Assembly (NCBI GenBank): GCA_944474755.1
Contig: OX104113.1
Coordinates: forward strand, 47,383,644 to 47,447,643
Direction: 5' to 3'
From: Limnoperna fortunei
Lineage: Eukaryota; Mollusca; Bivalvia; Mytilida; Modiolidae
DNA length: 64,000 bases
Numbering within the stretch: the first letter of the stretch is position 1; each line of letters opens with the position of its first letter. Below the pieces are notes generated by a model that saw only the letters and a list, made by a program, of their open reading frames with translations, had not been told where the DNA came from and ran no database searches. Made by a program: the position numbers and the translations under genes. This document shows, one piece after another, positions 11,397 through 25,669 of the stretch.

Positions 11397-11752
11397 CAAG
11401 AAAAAAGTATGGAGATAGTTATATCAAAACTATATGCTGCCTATGCGGAGATGAGCCAGATGATCTACAACATTTTATTCTCAAGTGTCCAAAGCTGTAA
11501 AACGTTCGGAGAAGGCATCTCCGACATATCAAAAGCTACCTAGATAACATCAGAAACGATGTTTACCAAGAGTTTGTCACCCAAAACAACCTACTTCAAC
11601 TCATACTGTACTGTACAAACCAACAGATGCCGTATATCAGTAAGCTGAAAAAACAAGGTTATACAGAGCTGGATGAACTAACCAGGAACATGTGCTATAA
11701 CCTACATATTGAAAGGATGAGACAGTTAAAGGAGGGGGGCAGGATTCTATAA
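11397..11752 (+). mobile_element. LINE fragment, C-terminal end of ORF2
   Basis: Translated on the plus strand this gives a CLCGDEPDDLQHFILKCPKL pattern, the CxxC...HxxxxC zinc-knuckle-like end of a LINE reverse-transcriptase ORF. A stop codon follows directly, and then an otherwise open frame runs for about 95 codons to a stop near 11751. The internal stop and missing 5' part mark it as dead. It differs from the fragment at 1287. Confidence 0.65.
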
Positions 11753-12889
11753 ATATATAAACTATGTATAATCCGATGCTTTTAGTGTTTTTAATAGAAA
11801 AAATGCAATAGTGATGATACCCTTCTTGTATATATATCTATGAATTTTATTTTGACTCTACGCTTGACCAAGTGCATCTTATCGTTTTAACTCAAGCATC
11901 GTGTTTTAGCAGCTTTTATAGTTTTAGAAACCGCTATACATGCCCTTTTTGATATCAGAAAGTAAAGTTTTAGATTAACAATATTTAAACATTTTAGTGC
12001 ATTTATGACTAGTGCCTGATATTTTACGTATAATGCTGCTTCTTGCCTTTTAGTGCTTTTAGTGCTTTTACGATAAAGTAGTAATTAGGAAAAGTAGTGA
12101 GTTATCGCTCGTTTGCAGGTGGCGCCGTGGTAGCCGGTCCATGTTAATTTGCGGTTATAATGTAATATCAGCGTTTGTAAACTCACAAAGAAGAAAAATC
12201 GATATTAATTCTTCAAAACAAACATTAAATATCTTTCTTTCGGCCATAAAAAAATCTTTTATTATCGTTTTACAACAGATTTGACATACAGTTCGTGCAA
12301 ACATGTCCACCCAGTTTCCCCTCCCCTTTTCTTATTTATACGAAAGCATACATTTTCATAACTCAAATCATTGCATTGTATCACACGTGGCGTTATAACT
12401 AATTTCAGGTACGGTTTACTGAGCTATTGCGCGATAATTAGTTCGATGTTTGCATTTACCGAAGTAAGTACTTTCTATCTGTAATATTGTTTTGACTATT
12501 TTTCAGGTGAAAAACAGTATGTTTTGTAGTGCAAAATGTAATAATTTTGTTCTTTGCATTTGAATAAAAATATAATTCTGTTCATATATTCGTACGCGAT
12601 CAAGCTGGCTAGTGTTGTATTCATTACATTATGTGCACGTGATTATGTGTCATAACCATTTATTGTAAATCACGTGTTGTAAATGTGTTGAACAAATAAA
12701 CATTTCGTACTATTATCATAAATGCACATTAAATCTGCTCTCATCTGAATTTAATTATATAACAAGAAAAGGTATGCGTTAAACCCATATCCAGAGATGT
12801 TCGATTTATATGTTATAGGTGTATCCCATTTGGTTTAATAGTTTTTTTTCAATTTGTTTTATTTAAAATTTTATCATATGCTGTAAAGG

Positions 12890-13116
12890 CAGGGGCGTAG
12901 CTAGACTAGTTACAATGTGGATTCACAAAGAACTAGTGGGGTCCGGGTATGCACCCCGGAATATTTTTGAAAACAATGGTGCAATTTGGAGAATTCTAAA
13001 GTGGTTTATTTAGAACTGAAATGGACAGTTTATTGATTACAGGGATAGATTGCAATTTTGTTCTTAAAATAATGTGGATTCAGCCGCGTACTCGCGTATA
13101 GGCAGCTACGCCCCTG
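12890..13116. mobile_element. hAT-like MITE, 227 bp
   Basis: The ends are inverted copies of CAGGGGCGTAGCT (12890-12902; complement at 13104-13116), a terminus typical of hAT superfamily elements in animals. AAAGG occurs immediately outside both ends (12885-12889 and 13117-13121), shorter than the usual 8-bp hAT duplication. There is no coding capacity, so it is non-autonomous. Confidence 0.75.
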
Positions 13117-13858
13117 AAAGGGATGCAAATATAGACGATTGTGAAAGGCAAGAAATAATCATCTTGATTATAATATCTCAACTTTGAGAAGAGTACTGTA
13201 ATCAAAAAAGCAAAGTTTTCGAAGAACATATATATATTGTTTACCAATACAAATACATTGACCATAGTCAAGTGGTTCTGTGGGGGAAAATGTGAATGTA
13301 AGATCGGCAGTTATCGCGTCCTCGGAAAATCAAAGAAAACATACCGACAAGTTACAATTTTTATTGATTTAATTTTACTGTAATTACAATTGTTTCAAAA
13401 GATTTGCAATTAAATGTATTTTAAACGTCAAACTAGCATTCATGTGCATAAACCGATTGCTAAGAACTTTATAAAATTTTCAGAATTTAAAATAAAAAAA
13501 AAACAATTAGAAGAAGAGTCTTATTTTGCAAAACAATTGATGAGATTATTAACTTCTACAATTATTTTCAACAATATAAACTGTTGATGACCTTTATCAA
13601 ACAATCAATCTATTTTCTCTATAAAGCATGACCAATACACGTTTATTGACGTTCTTTTATTGGTTTTAGATCAAGTTGAATCCAATTATCATCATAACAA
13701 ATGCTTATCTATGTTTCATTTAAATTGTTGTCAGCAACGAATAAAACAGCGAAATTTATTGCGTCACGTTTAAGAAATTAAGGTCCGTAACACCGTTTGT
13801 GAGCGCTAAAACACTTAAAGACATTTAAATAATGTGTCATAACTGCTAAAATACATTG

Positions 13859-14128
13859 TTTGTTTGTTTGTTTGTTTGATGGTGTTTAACGCCACTTTCA
13901 GCAATTTTTCAGCTATATCATGGCGTCCAGTTTTTATTGGGGGAGGAAGCCGGAGTACCCGGAGAAAACCCCCGACCTGCGGTAGGAAAACTGGCAATCC
14001 TTGTCAATTAAGATTGGAGTCGAGTACACCCTGCATGCAGTGAGAATCGAACCCGCAATCTCAGTGTTGACAGACCACGTGATCAATAGTAGACGAACTA
14101 CCTTGACCACTCGGCCACCGAGGCCCCC
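13859..14128 (-). mobile_element. tRNA-derived SINE, full length, with target-site duplication
   Basis: On the minus strand it reads GGCCTCGGTGGCCGAGTGG (A-box region), GGTTCGATTC (a good B-box), the shared body, and a (CAAA)n tail. The 13-bp direct repeat CTAAAATACATTG flanks it at 13846-13858 and 14129-14141. The intact boxes and perfect flanks indicate a younger insertion than the copies at 4222 and 51681. Confidence 0.92.
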
Positions 14129-14141
14129 CTAAAATACATTG

Positions 14142-15143
14142 AAAAGCACTTCAGAACATCATTAATATATTACTTATATTTAGCACCTAAAGGCAAAATA
14201 ATTTAAAATGCAGTGCCTTTATTGTACGTAACATATAATGTACGTAATGTTAATGTATGTAACGGTAATTTACGTTACATTTTACATGTGATGTTATATA
14301 TTATTTTCCATTACACTATTTATTGTAGATGAGTTTGAGTCAATAAAATTATTTATATTTGTATTTGTATTTGTATTGTATTAATCTCACATATTACAAT
14401 ACAAAATGGGTTCCTGTTTTAATCCTCCATTTACTTTAATTGAGTTTCCCCGATATGGTTCAACCATATCTTCTCTTGTTATAATGTAGGAAATTAATTC
14501 TTTACCATTATTTTCGAGCAATTGATGTTTCATCAACACTGAAATACTTTTTGTCTTTTTTCACGGCATTGAAATATTTTGCTTCGTCCATTTCTAACTT
14601 CGAAATGGACGACACCTACAGCGGCTGTGGAGTAACATTGGTATTGTAACAAGATTTTTAAAAAAATGCTTTCTTATAAATAAATTAATTGAAAGAGAAA
14701 ATATTTTTTGTATGGAAATATTGCTAGTTTATTATAAATAATCGTTTTTGGTTTCTTAGGGAACATGGTGAAACGGCGATGTTCGAAACATAGAATGCAT
14801 ATTTTAGTAATATTACGAAAGAAGACCAAAGAAGATTAATAGATTACAAACTTTTCAATTAACTAATTTTTATTCCAGAAAGTTTTGCATTTCTATTTTT
14901 TAATTCTTGATTATTCTTCTTTCAAATCAGAAATTGTTAAATTCGCGTATTTATCACGGTATGATTCAATTGTCAATAGCGTTACGATCAGTGTGTAAAC
15001 ATAAAGTCGCTGGACCGGGAACAGCGGTGCCATCTGGTAATTTTCAGGAAGAGATAATTCATACACTGTACATAAATGTTCACCTGACTCCGTCAACTAT
15101 TCGTATTCTCACTGTGACTATATGCACCATACACATGCAATGA
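14142..15143. other. AT-rich non-coding stretch
   Basis: It contains short repeats of GTACGTAA type near 14223-14280 and no reading frame that I would call a gene. Confidence 0.4.
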
Positions 15144-15223
15144 TGTGCACCACATATATCTATCCAGAGGATAGAGTGCGCCGACTAACGGCGGTAGTTA
15201 CCTGAACAAGACAAGACAGTTGG

Positions 15224-15251
15224 CCAATCGGCAGCTGTCTCCCGATTTAGC
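15224..15251 (+). repeat. 28-bp direct repeat, left of the large array
   Basis: CCAATCGGCAGCTGTCTCCC and the next 8 bp recur as CCAATCGGCAACTATCTCCC plus the same 8 bp at 36088-36115, 26 of 28 identical. The left copy is 73 bp outside the array and the right copy begins 1 bp beyond it. Confidence 0.8.
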
Positions 15252-15324
15252 CTATTATGATTGCTACCGCCCCGTAATTATGCCGGGTTTTCATCCCTAA
15301 CTTAGCTCTGCTTATTTGTTTTCC

Positions 15325-15792
15325 AGGGGTCATTATCCTATTCATGTAATGAATTTCTGGTGCATGTCAAAAGATGGCAGGATGAAAAAATAGTCCCATT
15401 TTTCTCTTTTGTTTCTGCTTTTGCCTATAACTGCTATTGCTTAAGAGTTGGATATTTTGAAAGGTATGGCATTACTGTAGAACATGAATATATTTTTTTC
15501 CAGTCAATGTCTTTACAGTGGAAGCACTTCCTAAAGTGTGTAATGTGGTACAATGTGACCACAACACTGAAATGAAAGTAGAAAAACCATTCTTAAACTT
15601 TAAGGTAATTTTCCCGAAAAAAATCCGTGGACAGGTATACTTTTGTCTCCATTTTTATGTAATTTAGCATTATAGGTGTAATGCCCCATATATGAAATTT
15701 TACGTGAAAGAAAGATTTTTTTAATAAAAATTTTTGATGTCTCGCCCGTCCGGTTACTTTTGCTCAGGCTATCCAAAAGGATAATGACCTCT
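15325..15792. mobile_element. Module A: 468-bp unit with terminal inverted repeats (first of 12)
   Basis: It begins AGGGGTCATTATCCT and ends AGGATAATGACCTCT, inverted copies with one mismatch over 15 bp. No transposase is encoded, so it looks like a MITE or the terminal module of a larger non-autonomous element. At internal junctions the left neighbour ends in TTAA and the right neighbour starts GTAAG. At the outer ends the flanks are TCC. The superfamily is unassigned: TTAA on one side only does not suffice for piggyBac or Kolobok. Confidence 0.7.
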
Positions 15793-17054
15793 GTAAGAGC
15801 AAAATTTACAAATTGGTCAAATACACAAATCCCATTTGTCAGGTACTTTTTATGGAAGGGTACCAGAACTCATTATAGGAAAACATGTTTTCTGCAAAAT
15901 ATATCTTCAGGTTTTATAGTTATAGTCTGTTTCATTATCTGCAGTAAAATTTGACTTTTTGGCCTATGGTATCATAAAAAGTTATTATTTTTGCAAAAAG
16001 CACACTGTTAACAATTCTATAGAGTACAGTAAGGTAGAACCCAAGGTGACATGAAATAAAAATGTATTACTGGTATTAAATAATACCTTTCAGACCAAAA
16101 ATTGATTAAATAAAGGTAAACCATGATCCTATTTCATGTACCAGCACTTATTGCTAGACAGAAACATGTATCATACCTTGAAGATTGTAACTAAAGATGA
16201 AATGTATTCATTTTGTTTCTTAAAAGAAGGTTATACAGCAGTATTTTAATCAATATGTAGTGTTTATTCATTCCTCTGGCCTCTAGGTAATTATTTGGCA
16301 TGGGTAGGCATTATTTGCAATGTGCCGTTTTAATGTAAAGTCTGTGAATCGAGTATGCTTTTGGGTACTTTGAACCAATCAGGCTAGTCAGTTGCTATGT
16401 TTTCTACTTTTTCAGTGACTTGGCATGCAAAAAGGACTGAAAAGATGCCAATGAGTCTTTTTGTATAAAAATTATATGTCAGTTTTCTTAAAACTAGTCA
16501 TTACTCTACTTTGTGCATAGTTTTATTAAAGTATAAGCTACAGAAAAGAGACCTCTGCTTCTCAACCTGAATTCCATTGTGGTGTATTTCTACTTAATAA
16601 GTTCATTTATACACTCATTACAGCTAAGAAAAGCTTTTTTAGTTAGTTTTTTTCTTTTGTGAGGAAAAATGTTAATTTTTATATCATACCGTCACAGCAA
16701 CAGAACCGACTGTTTTCAACCCCCCCTATATTCAAATGAGCCCTCACTTGATAAAAAGTTGCTTTTATCAGATGTGTTTCTGCTTGTTTGGTAACTATTA
16801 CACCTGTACTCTCATAAAAAGGTGATATTTTGACTGTTGTGCCAAAATTGTTGAACAGAAGAAAAAAATTATACACTTACTGTCCTTATCAGTTAAAAAT
16901 TGCTAAAACAAGGTTTCACCACATCTTTGGAAACTGTCATAATTTTTATTTGAGTAGCAATATATTCAAACTGCATGCTTATTTTATTTACAGAATCATT
17001 AAATAACATATAAAAAAATTTTGGTGGAAATCCGGAACTGTTGGCTTTGCTTAA
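15793..17054. repeat. Module B: 1262-bp AT-rich unit (first of 12)
   Basis: It starts GTAAGAGCAAAATTTAC and ends GTTGGCTTTGCTTAA. I find no terminal inverted repeats and no primer-binding or polypurine tract next to A that would support an LTR-element reading. Small frames (for example 16679-16876 minus) look like chance. It contains a run of seven C at about 16730. Confidence 0.8.
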
Positions 17055-20000
17055 AGGGGTCATTATCCTATTCATGTAATGAATTTCTGGTGCATGTCAA
17101 AAGATGGCAGGATGAAAAAATAGTCCCATTTTTCTCTTTTGTTTCTGCTTTTGCCTATAACTGCTATTGCTTAAGAGTTGGATATTTTGAAAGGTATGGC
17201 ATTACTGTAGAACATGAATATATTTTTTTCCAGTCAATGTCTTTACAGTGGAAGCACTTCCTAAAGTGTGTAATGTGGTACAATGTGACCACAACACTGA
17301 AATGAAAGTAGAAAAACCATTCTTAAACTTTAAGGTAATTTTCCCGAAAAAAATCCGTGGACAGGTATACTTTTGTCTCCATTTTTATGTAATTTAGCAT
17401 TATAGGTGTAATGCCCCATATATGAAATTTTACGTGAAAGAAAGATTTTTTTAATAAAAATTTTTGATGTCTCGCCCGTCCGGTTACTTTTGCTCAGGCT
17501 ATCCAAAAGGATAATGACCTCTGTAAGAGCAAAATTTACAAATTGGTCAAATACACAAATCCCATTTGTCAGGTACTTTTTATGGAAGGGTACCAGAACT
17601 CATTATAGGAAAACATGTTTTCTGCAAAATATATCTTCAGGTTTTATAGTTATAGTCTGTTTCATTATCTGCAGTAAAATTTGACTTTTTGGCCTATGGT
17701 ATCATAAAAAGTTATTATTTTTGCAAAAAGCACACTGTTAACAATTCTATAGAGTACAGTAAGGTAGAACCCAAGGTGACATGAAATAAAAATGTATTAC
17801 TGGTATTAAATAATACCTTTCAGACCAAAAATTGATTAAATAAAGGTAAACCATGATCCTATTTCATGTACCAGCACTTATTGCTAGACAGAAACATGTA
17901 TCATACCTTGAAGATTGTAACTAAAGATGAAATGTATTCATTTTGTTTCTTAAAAGAAGGTTATACAGCAGTATTTTAATCAATATGTAGTGTTTATTCA
18001 TTCCTCTGGCCTCTAGGTAATTATTTGGCATGGGTAGGCATTATTTGCAATGTGCCGTTTTAATGTAAAGTCTGTGAATCGAGTATGCTTTTGGGTACTT
18101 TGAACCAATCAGGCTAGTCAGTTGCTATGTTTTCTACTTTTTCAGTGACTTGGCATGCAAAAAGGACTGAAAAGATGCCAATGAGTCTTTTTGTATAAAA
18201 ATTATATGTCAGTTTTCTTAAAACTAGTCATTACTCTACTTTGTGCATAGTTTTATTAAAGTATAAGCTACAGAAAAGAGACCTCTGCTTCTCAACCTGA
18301 ATTCCATTGTGGTGTATTTCTACTTAATAAGTTCATTTATACACTCATTACAGCTAAGAAAAGCTTTTTTAGTTAGTTTTTTTCTTTTGTGAGGAAAAAT
18401 GTTAATTTTTATATCATACCGTCACAGCAACAGAACCGACTGTTTTCAACCCCCCCTATATTCAAATGAGCCCTCACTTGATAAAAAGTTGCTTTTATCA
18501 GATGTGTTTCTGCTTGTTTGGTAACTATTACACCTGTACTCTCATAAAAAGGTGATATTTTGACTGTTGTGCCAAAATTGTTGAACAGAAGAAAAAAATT
18601 ATACACTTACTGTCCTTATCAGTTAAAAATTGCTAAAACAAGGTTTCACCACATCTTTGGAAACTGTCATAATTTTTATTTGAGTAGCAATATATTCAAA
18701 CTGCATGCTTATTTTATTTACAGAATCATTAAATAACATATAAAAAAATTTTGGTGGAAATCCGGAACTGTTGGCTTTGCTTAAAGGGGTCATTATCCTA
18801 TTCATGTAATGAATTTCTGGTGCATGTCAAAAGATGGCAGGATGAAAAAATAGTCCCATTTTTCTCTTTTGTTTCTGCTTTTGCCTATAACTGCTATTGC
18901 TTAAGAGTTGGATATTTTGAAAGGTATGGCATTACTGTAGAACATGAATATATTTTTTTCCAGTCAATGTCTTTACAGTGGAAGCACTTCCTAAAGTGTG
19001 TAATGTGGTACAATGTGACCACAACACTGAAATGAAAGTAGAAAAACCATTCTTAAACTTTAAGGTAATTTTCCCGAAAAAAATCCGTGGACAGGTATAC
19101 TTTTGTCTCCATTTTTATGTAATTTAGCATTATAGGTGTAATGCCCCATATATGAAATTTTACGTGAAAGAAAGATTTTTTTAATAAAAATTTTTGATGT
19201 CTCGCCCGTCCGGTTACTTTTGCTCAGGCTATCCAAAAGGATAATGACCTCTGTAAGAGCAAAATTTACAAATTGGTCAAATACACAAATCCCATTTGTC
19301 AGGTACTTTTTATGGAAGGGTACCAGAACTCATTATAGGAAAACATGTTTTCTGCAAAATATATCTTCAGGTTTTATAGTTATAGTCTGTTTCATTATCT
19401 GCAGTAAAATTTGACTTTTTGGCCTATGGTATCATAAAAAGTTATTATTTTTGCAAAAAGCACACTGTTAACAATTCTATAGAGTACAGTAAGGTAGAAC
19501 CCAAGGTGACATGAAATAAAAATGTATTACTGGTATTAAATAATACCTTTCAGACCAAAAATTGATTAAATAAAGGTAAACCATGATCCTATTTCATGTA
19601 CCAGCACTTATTGCTAGACAGAAACATGTATCATACCTTGAAGATTGTAACTAAAGATGAAATGTATTCATTTTGTTTCTTAAAAGAAGGTTATACAGCA
19701 GTATTTTAATCAATATGTAGTGTTTATTCATTCCTCTGGCCTCTAGGTAATTATTTGGCATGGGTAGGCATTATTTGCAATGTGCCGTTTTAATGTAAAG
19801 TCTGTGAATCGAGTATGCTTTTGGGTACTTTGAACCAATCAGGCTAGTCAGTTGCTATGTTTTCTACTTTTTCAGTGACTTGGCATGCAAAAAGGACTGA
19901 AAAGATGCCAATGAGTCTTTTTGTATAAAAATTATATGTCAGTTTTCTTAAAACTAGTCATTACTCTACTTTGTGCATAGTTTTATTAAAGTATAAGCTA

Positions 20001-23000
20001 CAGAAAAGAGACCTCTGCTTCTCAACCTGAATTCCATTGTGGTGTATTTCTACTTAATAAGTTCATTTATACACTCATTACAGCTAAGAAAAGCTTTTTT
20101 AGTTAGTTTTTTTCTTTTGTGAGGAAAAATGTTAATTTTTATATCATACCGTCACAGCAACAGAACCGACTGTTTTCAACCCCCCCTATATTCAAATGAG
20201 CCCTCACTTGATAAAAAGTTGCTTTTATCAGATGTGTTTCTGCTTGTTTGGTAACTATTACACCTGTACTCTCATAAAAAGGTGATATTTTGACTGTTGT
20301 GCCAAAATTGTTGAACAGAAGAAAAAAATTATACACTTACTGTCCTTATCAGTTAAAAATTGCTAAAACAAGGTTTCACCACATCTTTGGAAACTGTCAT
20401 AATTTTTATTTGAGTAGCAATATATTCAAACTGCATGCTTATTTTATTTACAGAATCATTAAATAACATATAAAAAAATTTTGGTGGAAATCCGGAACTG
20501 TTGGCTTTGCTTAAAGGGGTCATTATCCTATTCATGTAATGAATTTCTGGTGCATGTCAAAAGATGGCAGGATGAAAAAATAGTCCCATTTTTCTCTTTT
20601 GTTTCTGCTTTTGCCTATAACTGCTATTGCTTAAGAGTTGGATATTTTGAAAGGTATGGCATTACTGTAGAACATGAATATATTTTTTTCCAGTCAATGT
20701 CTTTACAGTGGAAGCACTTCCTAAAGTGTGTAATGTGGTACAATGTGACCACAACACTGAAATGAAAGTAGAAAAACCATTCTTAAACTTTAAGGTAATT
20801 TTCCCGAAAAAAATCCGTGGACAGGTATACTTTTGTCTCCATTTTTATGTAATTTAGCATTATAGGTGTAATGCCCCATATATGAAATTTTACGTGAAAG
20901 AAAGATTTTTTTAATAAAAATTTTTGATGTCTCGCCCGTCCGGTTACTTTTGCTCAGGCTATCCAAAAGGATAATGACCTCTGTAAGAGCAAAATTTACA
21001 AATTGGTCAAATACACAAATCCCATTTGTCAGGTACTTTTTATGGAAGGGTACCAGAACTCATTATAGGAAAACATGTTTTCTGCAAAATATATCTTCAG
21101 GTTTTATAGTTATAGTCTGTTTCATTATCTGCAGTAAAATTTGACTTTTTGGCCTATGGTATCATAAAAAGTTATTATTTTTGCAAAAAGCACACTGTTA
21201 ACAATTCTATAGAGTACAGTAAGGTAGAACCCAAGGTGACATGAAATAAAAATGTATTACTGGTATTAAATAATACCTTTCAGACCAAAAATTGATTAAA
21301 TAAAGGTAAACCATGATCCTATTTCATGTACCAGCACTTATTGCTAGACAGAAACATGTATCATACCTTGAAGATTGTAACTAAAGATGAAATGTATTCA
21401 TTTTGTTTCTTAAAAGAAGGTTATACAGCAGTATTTTAATCAATATGTAGTGTTTATTCATTCCTCTGGCCTCTAGGTAATTATTTGGCATGGGTAGGCA
21501 TTATTTGCAATGTGCCGTTTTAATGTAAAGTCTGTGAATCGAGTATGCTTTTGGGTACTTTGAACCAATCAGGCTAGTCAGTTGCTATGTTTTCTACTTT
21601 TTCAGTGACTTGGCATGCAAAAAGGACTGAAAAGATGCCAATGAGTCTTTTTGTATAAAAATTATATGTCAGTTTTCTTAAAACTAGTCATTACTCTACT
21701 TTGTGCATAGTTTTATTAAAGTATAAGCTACAGAAAAGAGACCTCTGCTTCTCAACCTGAATTCCATTGTGGTGTATTTCTACTTAATAAGTTCATTTAT
21801 ACACTCATTACAGCTAAGAAAAGCTTTTTTAGTTAGTTTTTTTCTTTTGTGAGGAAAAATGTTAATTTTTATATCATACCGTCACAGCAACAGAACCGAC
21901 TGTTTTCAACCCCCCCTATATTCAAATGAGCCCTCACTTGATAAAAAGTTGCTTTTATCAGATGTGTTTCTGCTTGTTTGGTAACTATTACACCTGTACT
22001 CTCATAAAAAGGTGATATTTTGACTGTTGTGCCAAAATTGTTGAACAGAAGAAAAAAATTATACACTTACTGTCCTTATCAGTTAAAAATTGCTAAAACA
22101 AGGTTTCACCACATCTTTGGAAACTGTCATAATTTTTATTTGAGTAGCAATATATTCAAACTGCATGCTTATTTTATTTACAGAATCATTAAATAACATA
22201 TAAAAAAATTTTGGTGGAAATCCGGAACTGTTGGCTTTGCTTAAAGGGGTCATTATCCTATTCATGTAATGAATTTCTGGTGCATGTCAAAAGATGGCAG
22301 GATGAAAAAATAGTCCCATTTTTCTCTTTTGTTTCTGCTTTTGCCTATAACTGCTATTGCTTAAGAGTTGGATATTTTGAAAGGTATGGCATTACTGTAG
22401 AACATGAATATATTTTTTTCCAGTCAATGTCTTTACAGTGGAAGCACTTCCTAAAGTGTGTAATGTGGTACAATGTGACCACAACACTGAAATGAAAGTA
22501 GAAAAACCATTCTTAAACTTTAAGGTAATTTTCCCGAAAAAAATCCGTGGACAGGTATACTTTTGTCTCCATTTTTATGTAATTTAGCATTATAGGTGTA
22601 ATGCCCCATATATGAAATTTTACGTGAAAGAAAGATTTTTTTAATAAAAATTTTTGATGTCTCGCCCGTCCGGTTACTTTTGCTCAGGCTATCCAAAAGG
22701 ATAATGACCTCTGTAAGAGCAAAATTTACAAATTGGTCAAATACACAAATCCCATTTGTCAGGTACTTTTTATGGAAGGGTACCAGAACTCATTATAGGA
22801 AAACATGTTTTCTGCAAAATATATCTTCAGGTTTTATAGTTATAGTCTGTTTCATTATCTGCAGTAAAATTTGACTTTTTGGCCTATGGTATCATAAAAA
22901 GTTATTATTTTTGCAAAAAGCACACTGTTAACAATTCTATAGAGTACAGTAAGGTAGAACCCAAGGTGACATGAAATAAAAATGTATTACTGGTATTAAA

Positions 23001-25669
23001 TAATACCTTTCAGACCAAAAATTGATTAAATAAAGGTAAACCATGATCCTATTTCATGTACCAGCACTTATTGCTAGACAGAAACATGTATCATACCTTG
23101 AAGATTGTAACTAAAGATGAAATGTATTCATTTTGTTTCTTAAAAGAAGGTTATACAGCAGTATTTTAATCAATATGTAGTGTTTATTCATTCCTCTGGC
23201 CTCTAGGTAATTATTTGGCATGGGTAGGCATTATTTGCAATGTGCCGTTTTAATGTAAAGTCTGTGAATCGAGTATGCTTTTGGGTACTTTGAACCAATC
23301 AGGCTAGTCAGTTGCTATGTTTTCTACTTTTTCAGTGACTTGGCATGCAAAAAGGACTGAAAAGATGCCAATGAGTCTTTTTGTATAAAAATTATATGTC
23401 AGTTTTCTTAAAACTAGTCATTACTCTACTTTGTGCATAGTTTTATTAAAGTATAAGCTACAGAAAAGAGACCTCTGCTTCTCAACCTGAATTCCATTGT
23501 GGTGTATTTCTACTTAATAAGTTCATTTATACACTCATTACAGCTAAGAAAAGCTTTTTTAGTTAGTTTTTTTCTTTTGTGAGGAAAAATGTTAATTTTT
23601 ATATCATACCGTCACAGCAACAGAACCGACTGTTTTCAACCCCCCCTATATTCAAATGAGCCCTCACTTGATAAAAAGTTGCTTTTATCAGATGTGTTTC
23701 TGCTTGTTTGGTAACTATTACACCTGTACTCTCATAAAAAGGTGATATTTTGACTGTTGTGCCAAAATTGTTGAACAGAAGAAAAAAATTATACACTTAC
23801 TGTCCTTATCAGTTAAAAATTGCTAAAACAAGGTTTCACCACATCTTTGGAAACTGTCATAATTTTTATTTGAGTAGCAATATATTCAAACTGCATGCTT
23901 ATTTTATTTACAGAATCATTAAATAACATATAAAAAAATTTTGGTGGAAATCCGGAACTGTTGGCTTTGCTTAAAGGGGTCATTATCCTATTCATGTAAT
24001 GAATTTCTGGTGCATGTCAAAAGATGGCAGGATGAAAAAATAGTCCCATTTTTCTCTTTTGTTTCTGCTTTTGCCTATAACTGCTATTGCTTAAGAGTTG
24101 GATATTTTGAAAGGTATGGCATTACTGTAGAACATGAATATATTTTTTTCCAGTCAATGTCTTTACAGTGGAAGCACTTCCTAAAGTGTGTAATGTGGTA
24201 CAATGTGACCACAACACTGAAATGAAAGTAGAAAAACCATTCTTAAACTTTAAGGTAATTTTCCCGAAAAAAATCCGTGGACAGGTATACTTTTGTCTCC
24301 ATTTTTATGTAATTTAGCATTATAGGTGTAATGCCCCATATATGAAATTTTACGTGAAAGAAAGATTTTTTTAATAAAAATTTTTGATGTCTCGCCCGTC
24401 CGGTTACTTTTGCTCAGGCTATCCAAAAGGATAATGACCTCTGTAAGAGCAAAATTTACAAATTGGTCAAATACACAAATCCCATTTGTCAGGTACTTTT
24501 TATGGAAGGGTACCAGAACTCATTATAGGAAAACATGTTTTCTGCAAAATATATCTTCAGGTTTTATAGTTATAGTCTGTTTCATTATCTGCAGTAAAAT
24601 TTGACTTTTTGGCCTATGGTATCATAAAAAGTTATTATTTTTGCAAAAAGCACACTGTTAACAATTCTATAGAGTACAGTAAGGTAGAACCCAAGGTGAC
24701 ATGAAATAAAAATGTATTACTGGTATTAAATAATACCTTTCAGACCAAAAATTGATTAAATAAAGGTAAACCATGATCCTATTTCATGTACCAGCACTTA
24801 TTGCTAGACAGAAACATGTATCATACCTTGAAGATTGTAACTAAAGATGAAATGTATTCATTTTGTTTCTTAAAAGAAGGTTATACAGCAGTATTTTAAT
24901 CAATATGTAGTGTTTATTCATTCCTCTGGCCTCTAGGTAATTATTTGGCATGGGTAGGCATTATTTGCAATGTGCCGTTTTAATGTAAAGTCTGTGAATC
25001 GAGTATGCTTTTGGGTACTTTGAACCAATCAGGCTAGTCAGTTGCTATGTTTTCTACTTTTTCAGTGACTTGGCATGCAAAAAGGACTGAAAAGATGCCA
25101 ATGAGTCTTTTTGTATAAAAATTATATGTCAGTTTTCTTAAAACTAGTCATTACTCTACTTTGTGCATAGTTTTATTAAAGTATAAGCTACAGAAAAGAG
25201 ACCTCTGCTTCTCAACCTGAATTCCATTGTGGTGTATTTCTACTTAATAAGTTCATTTATACACTCATTACAGCTAAGAAAAGCTTTTTTAGTTAGTTTT
25301 TTTCTTTTGTGAGGAAAAATGTTAATTTTTATATCATACCGTCACAGCAACAGAACCGACTGTTTTCAACCCCCCCTATATTCAAATGAGCCCTCACTTG
25401 ATAAAAAGTTGCTTTTATCAGATGTGTTTCTGCTTGTTTGGTAACTATTACACCTGTACTCTCATAAAAAGGTGATATTTTGACTGTTGTGCCAAAATTG
25501 TTGAACAGAAGAAAAAAATTATACACTTACTGTCCTTATCAGTTAAAAATTGCTAAAACAAGGTTTCACCACATCTTTGGAAACTGTCATAATTTTTATT
25601 TGAGTAGCAATATATTCAAACTGCATGCTTATTTTATTTACAGAATCATTAAATAACATATAAAAAAAT

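Noticed and set aside
16679..17075. Minus-strand 60-65 codon frames in B modules
   Set aside because: They are short, have no domain, and occur in AT-rich sequence; repetition is explained by the array.
17021..17305. 94-codon frame repeated in each A module as possible gene
   Set aside because: It has no recognised domain and starts in B and crosses into A. Its repetition merely follows from identical units, and the B-B junction removes most of it.
15325..17522. A-B-A as an LTR retrotransposon with A as LTR
   Set aside because: A lacks TG...CA ends. No tRNA primer site follows A and no polypurine tract precedes it. The 15-bp inverted ends fit a DNA element better. It is kept only as a remote alternative.
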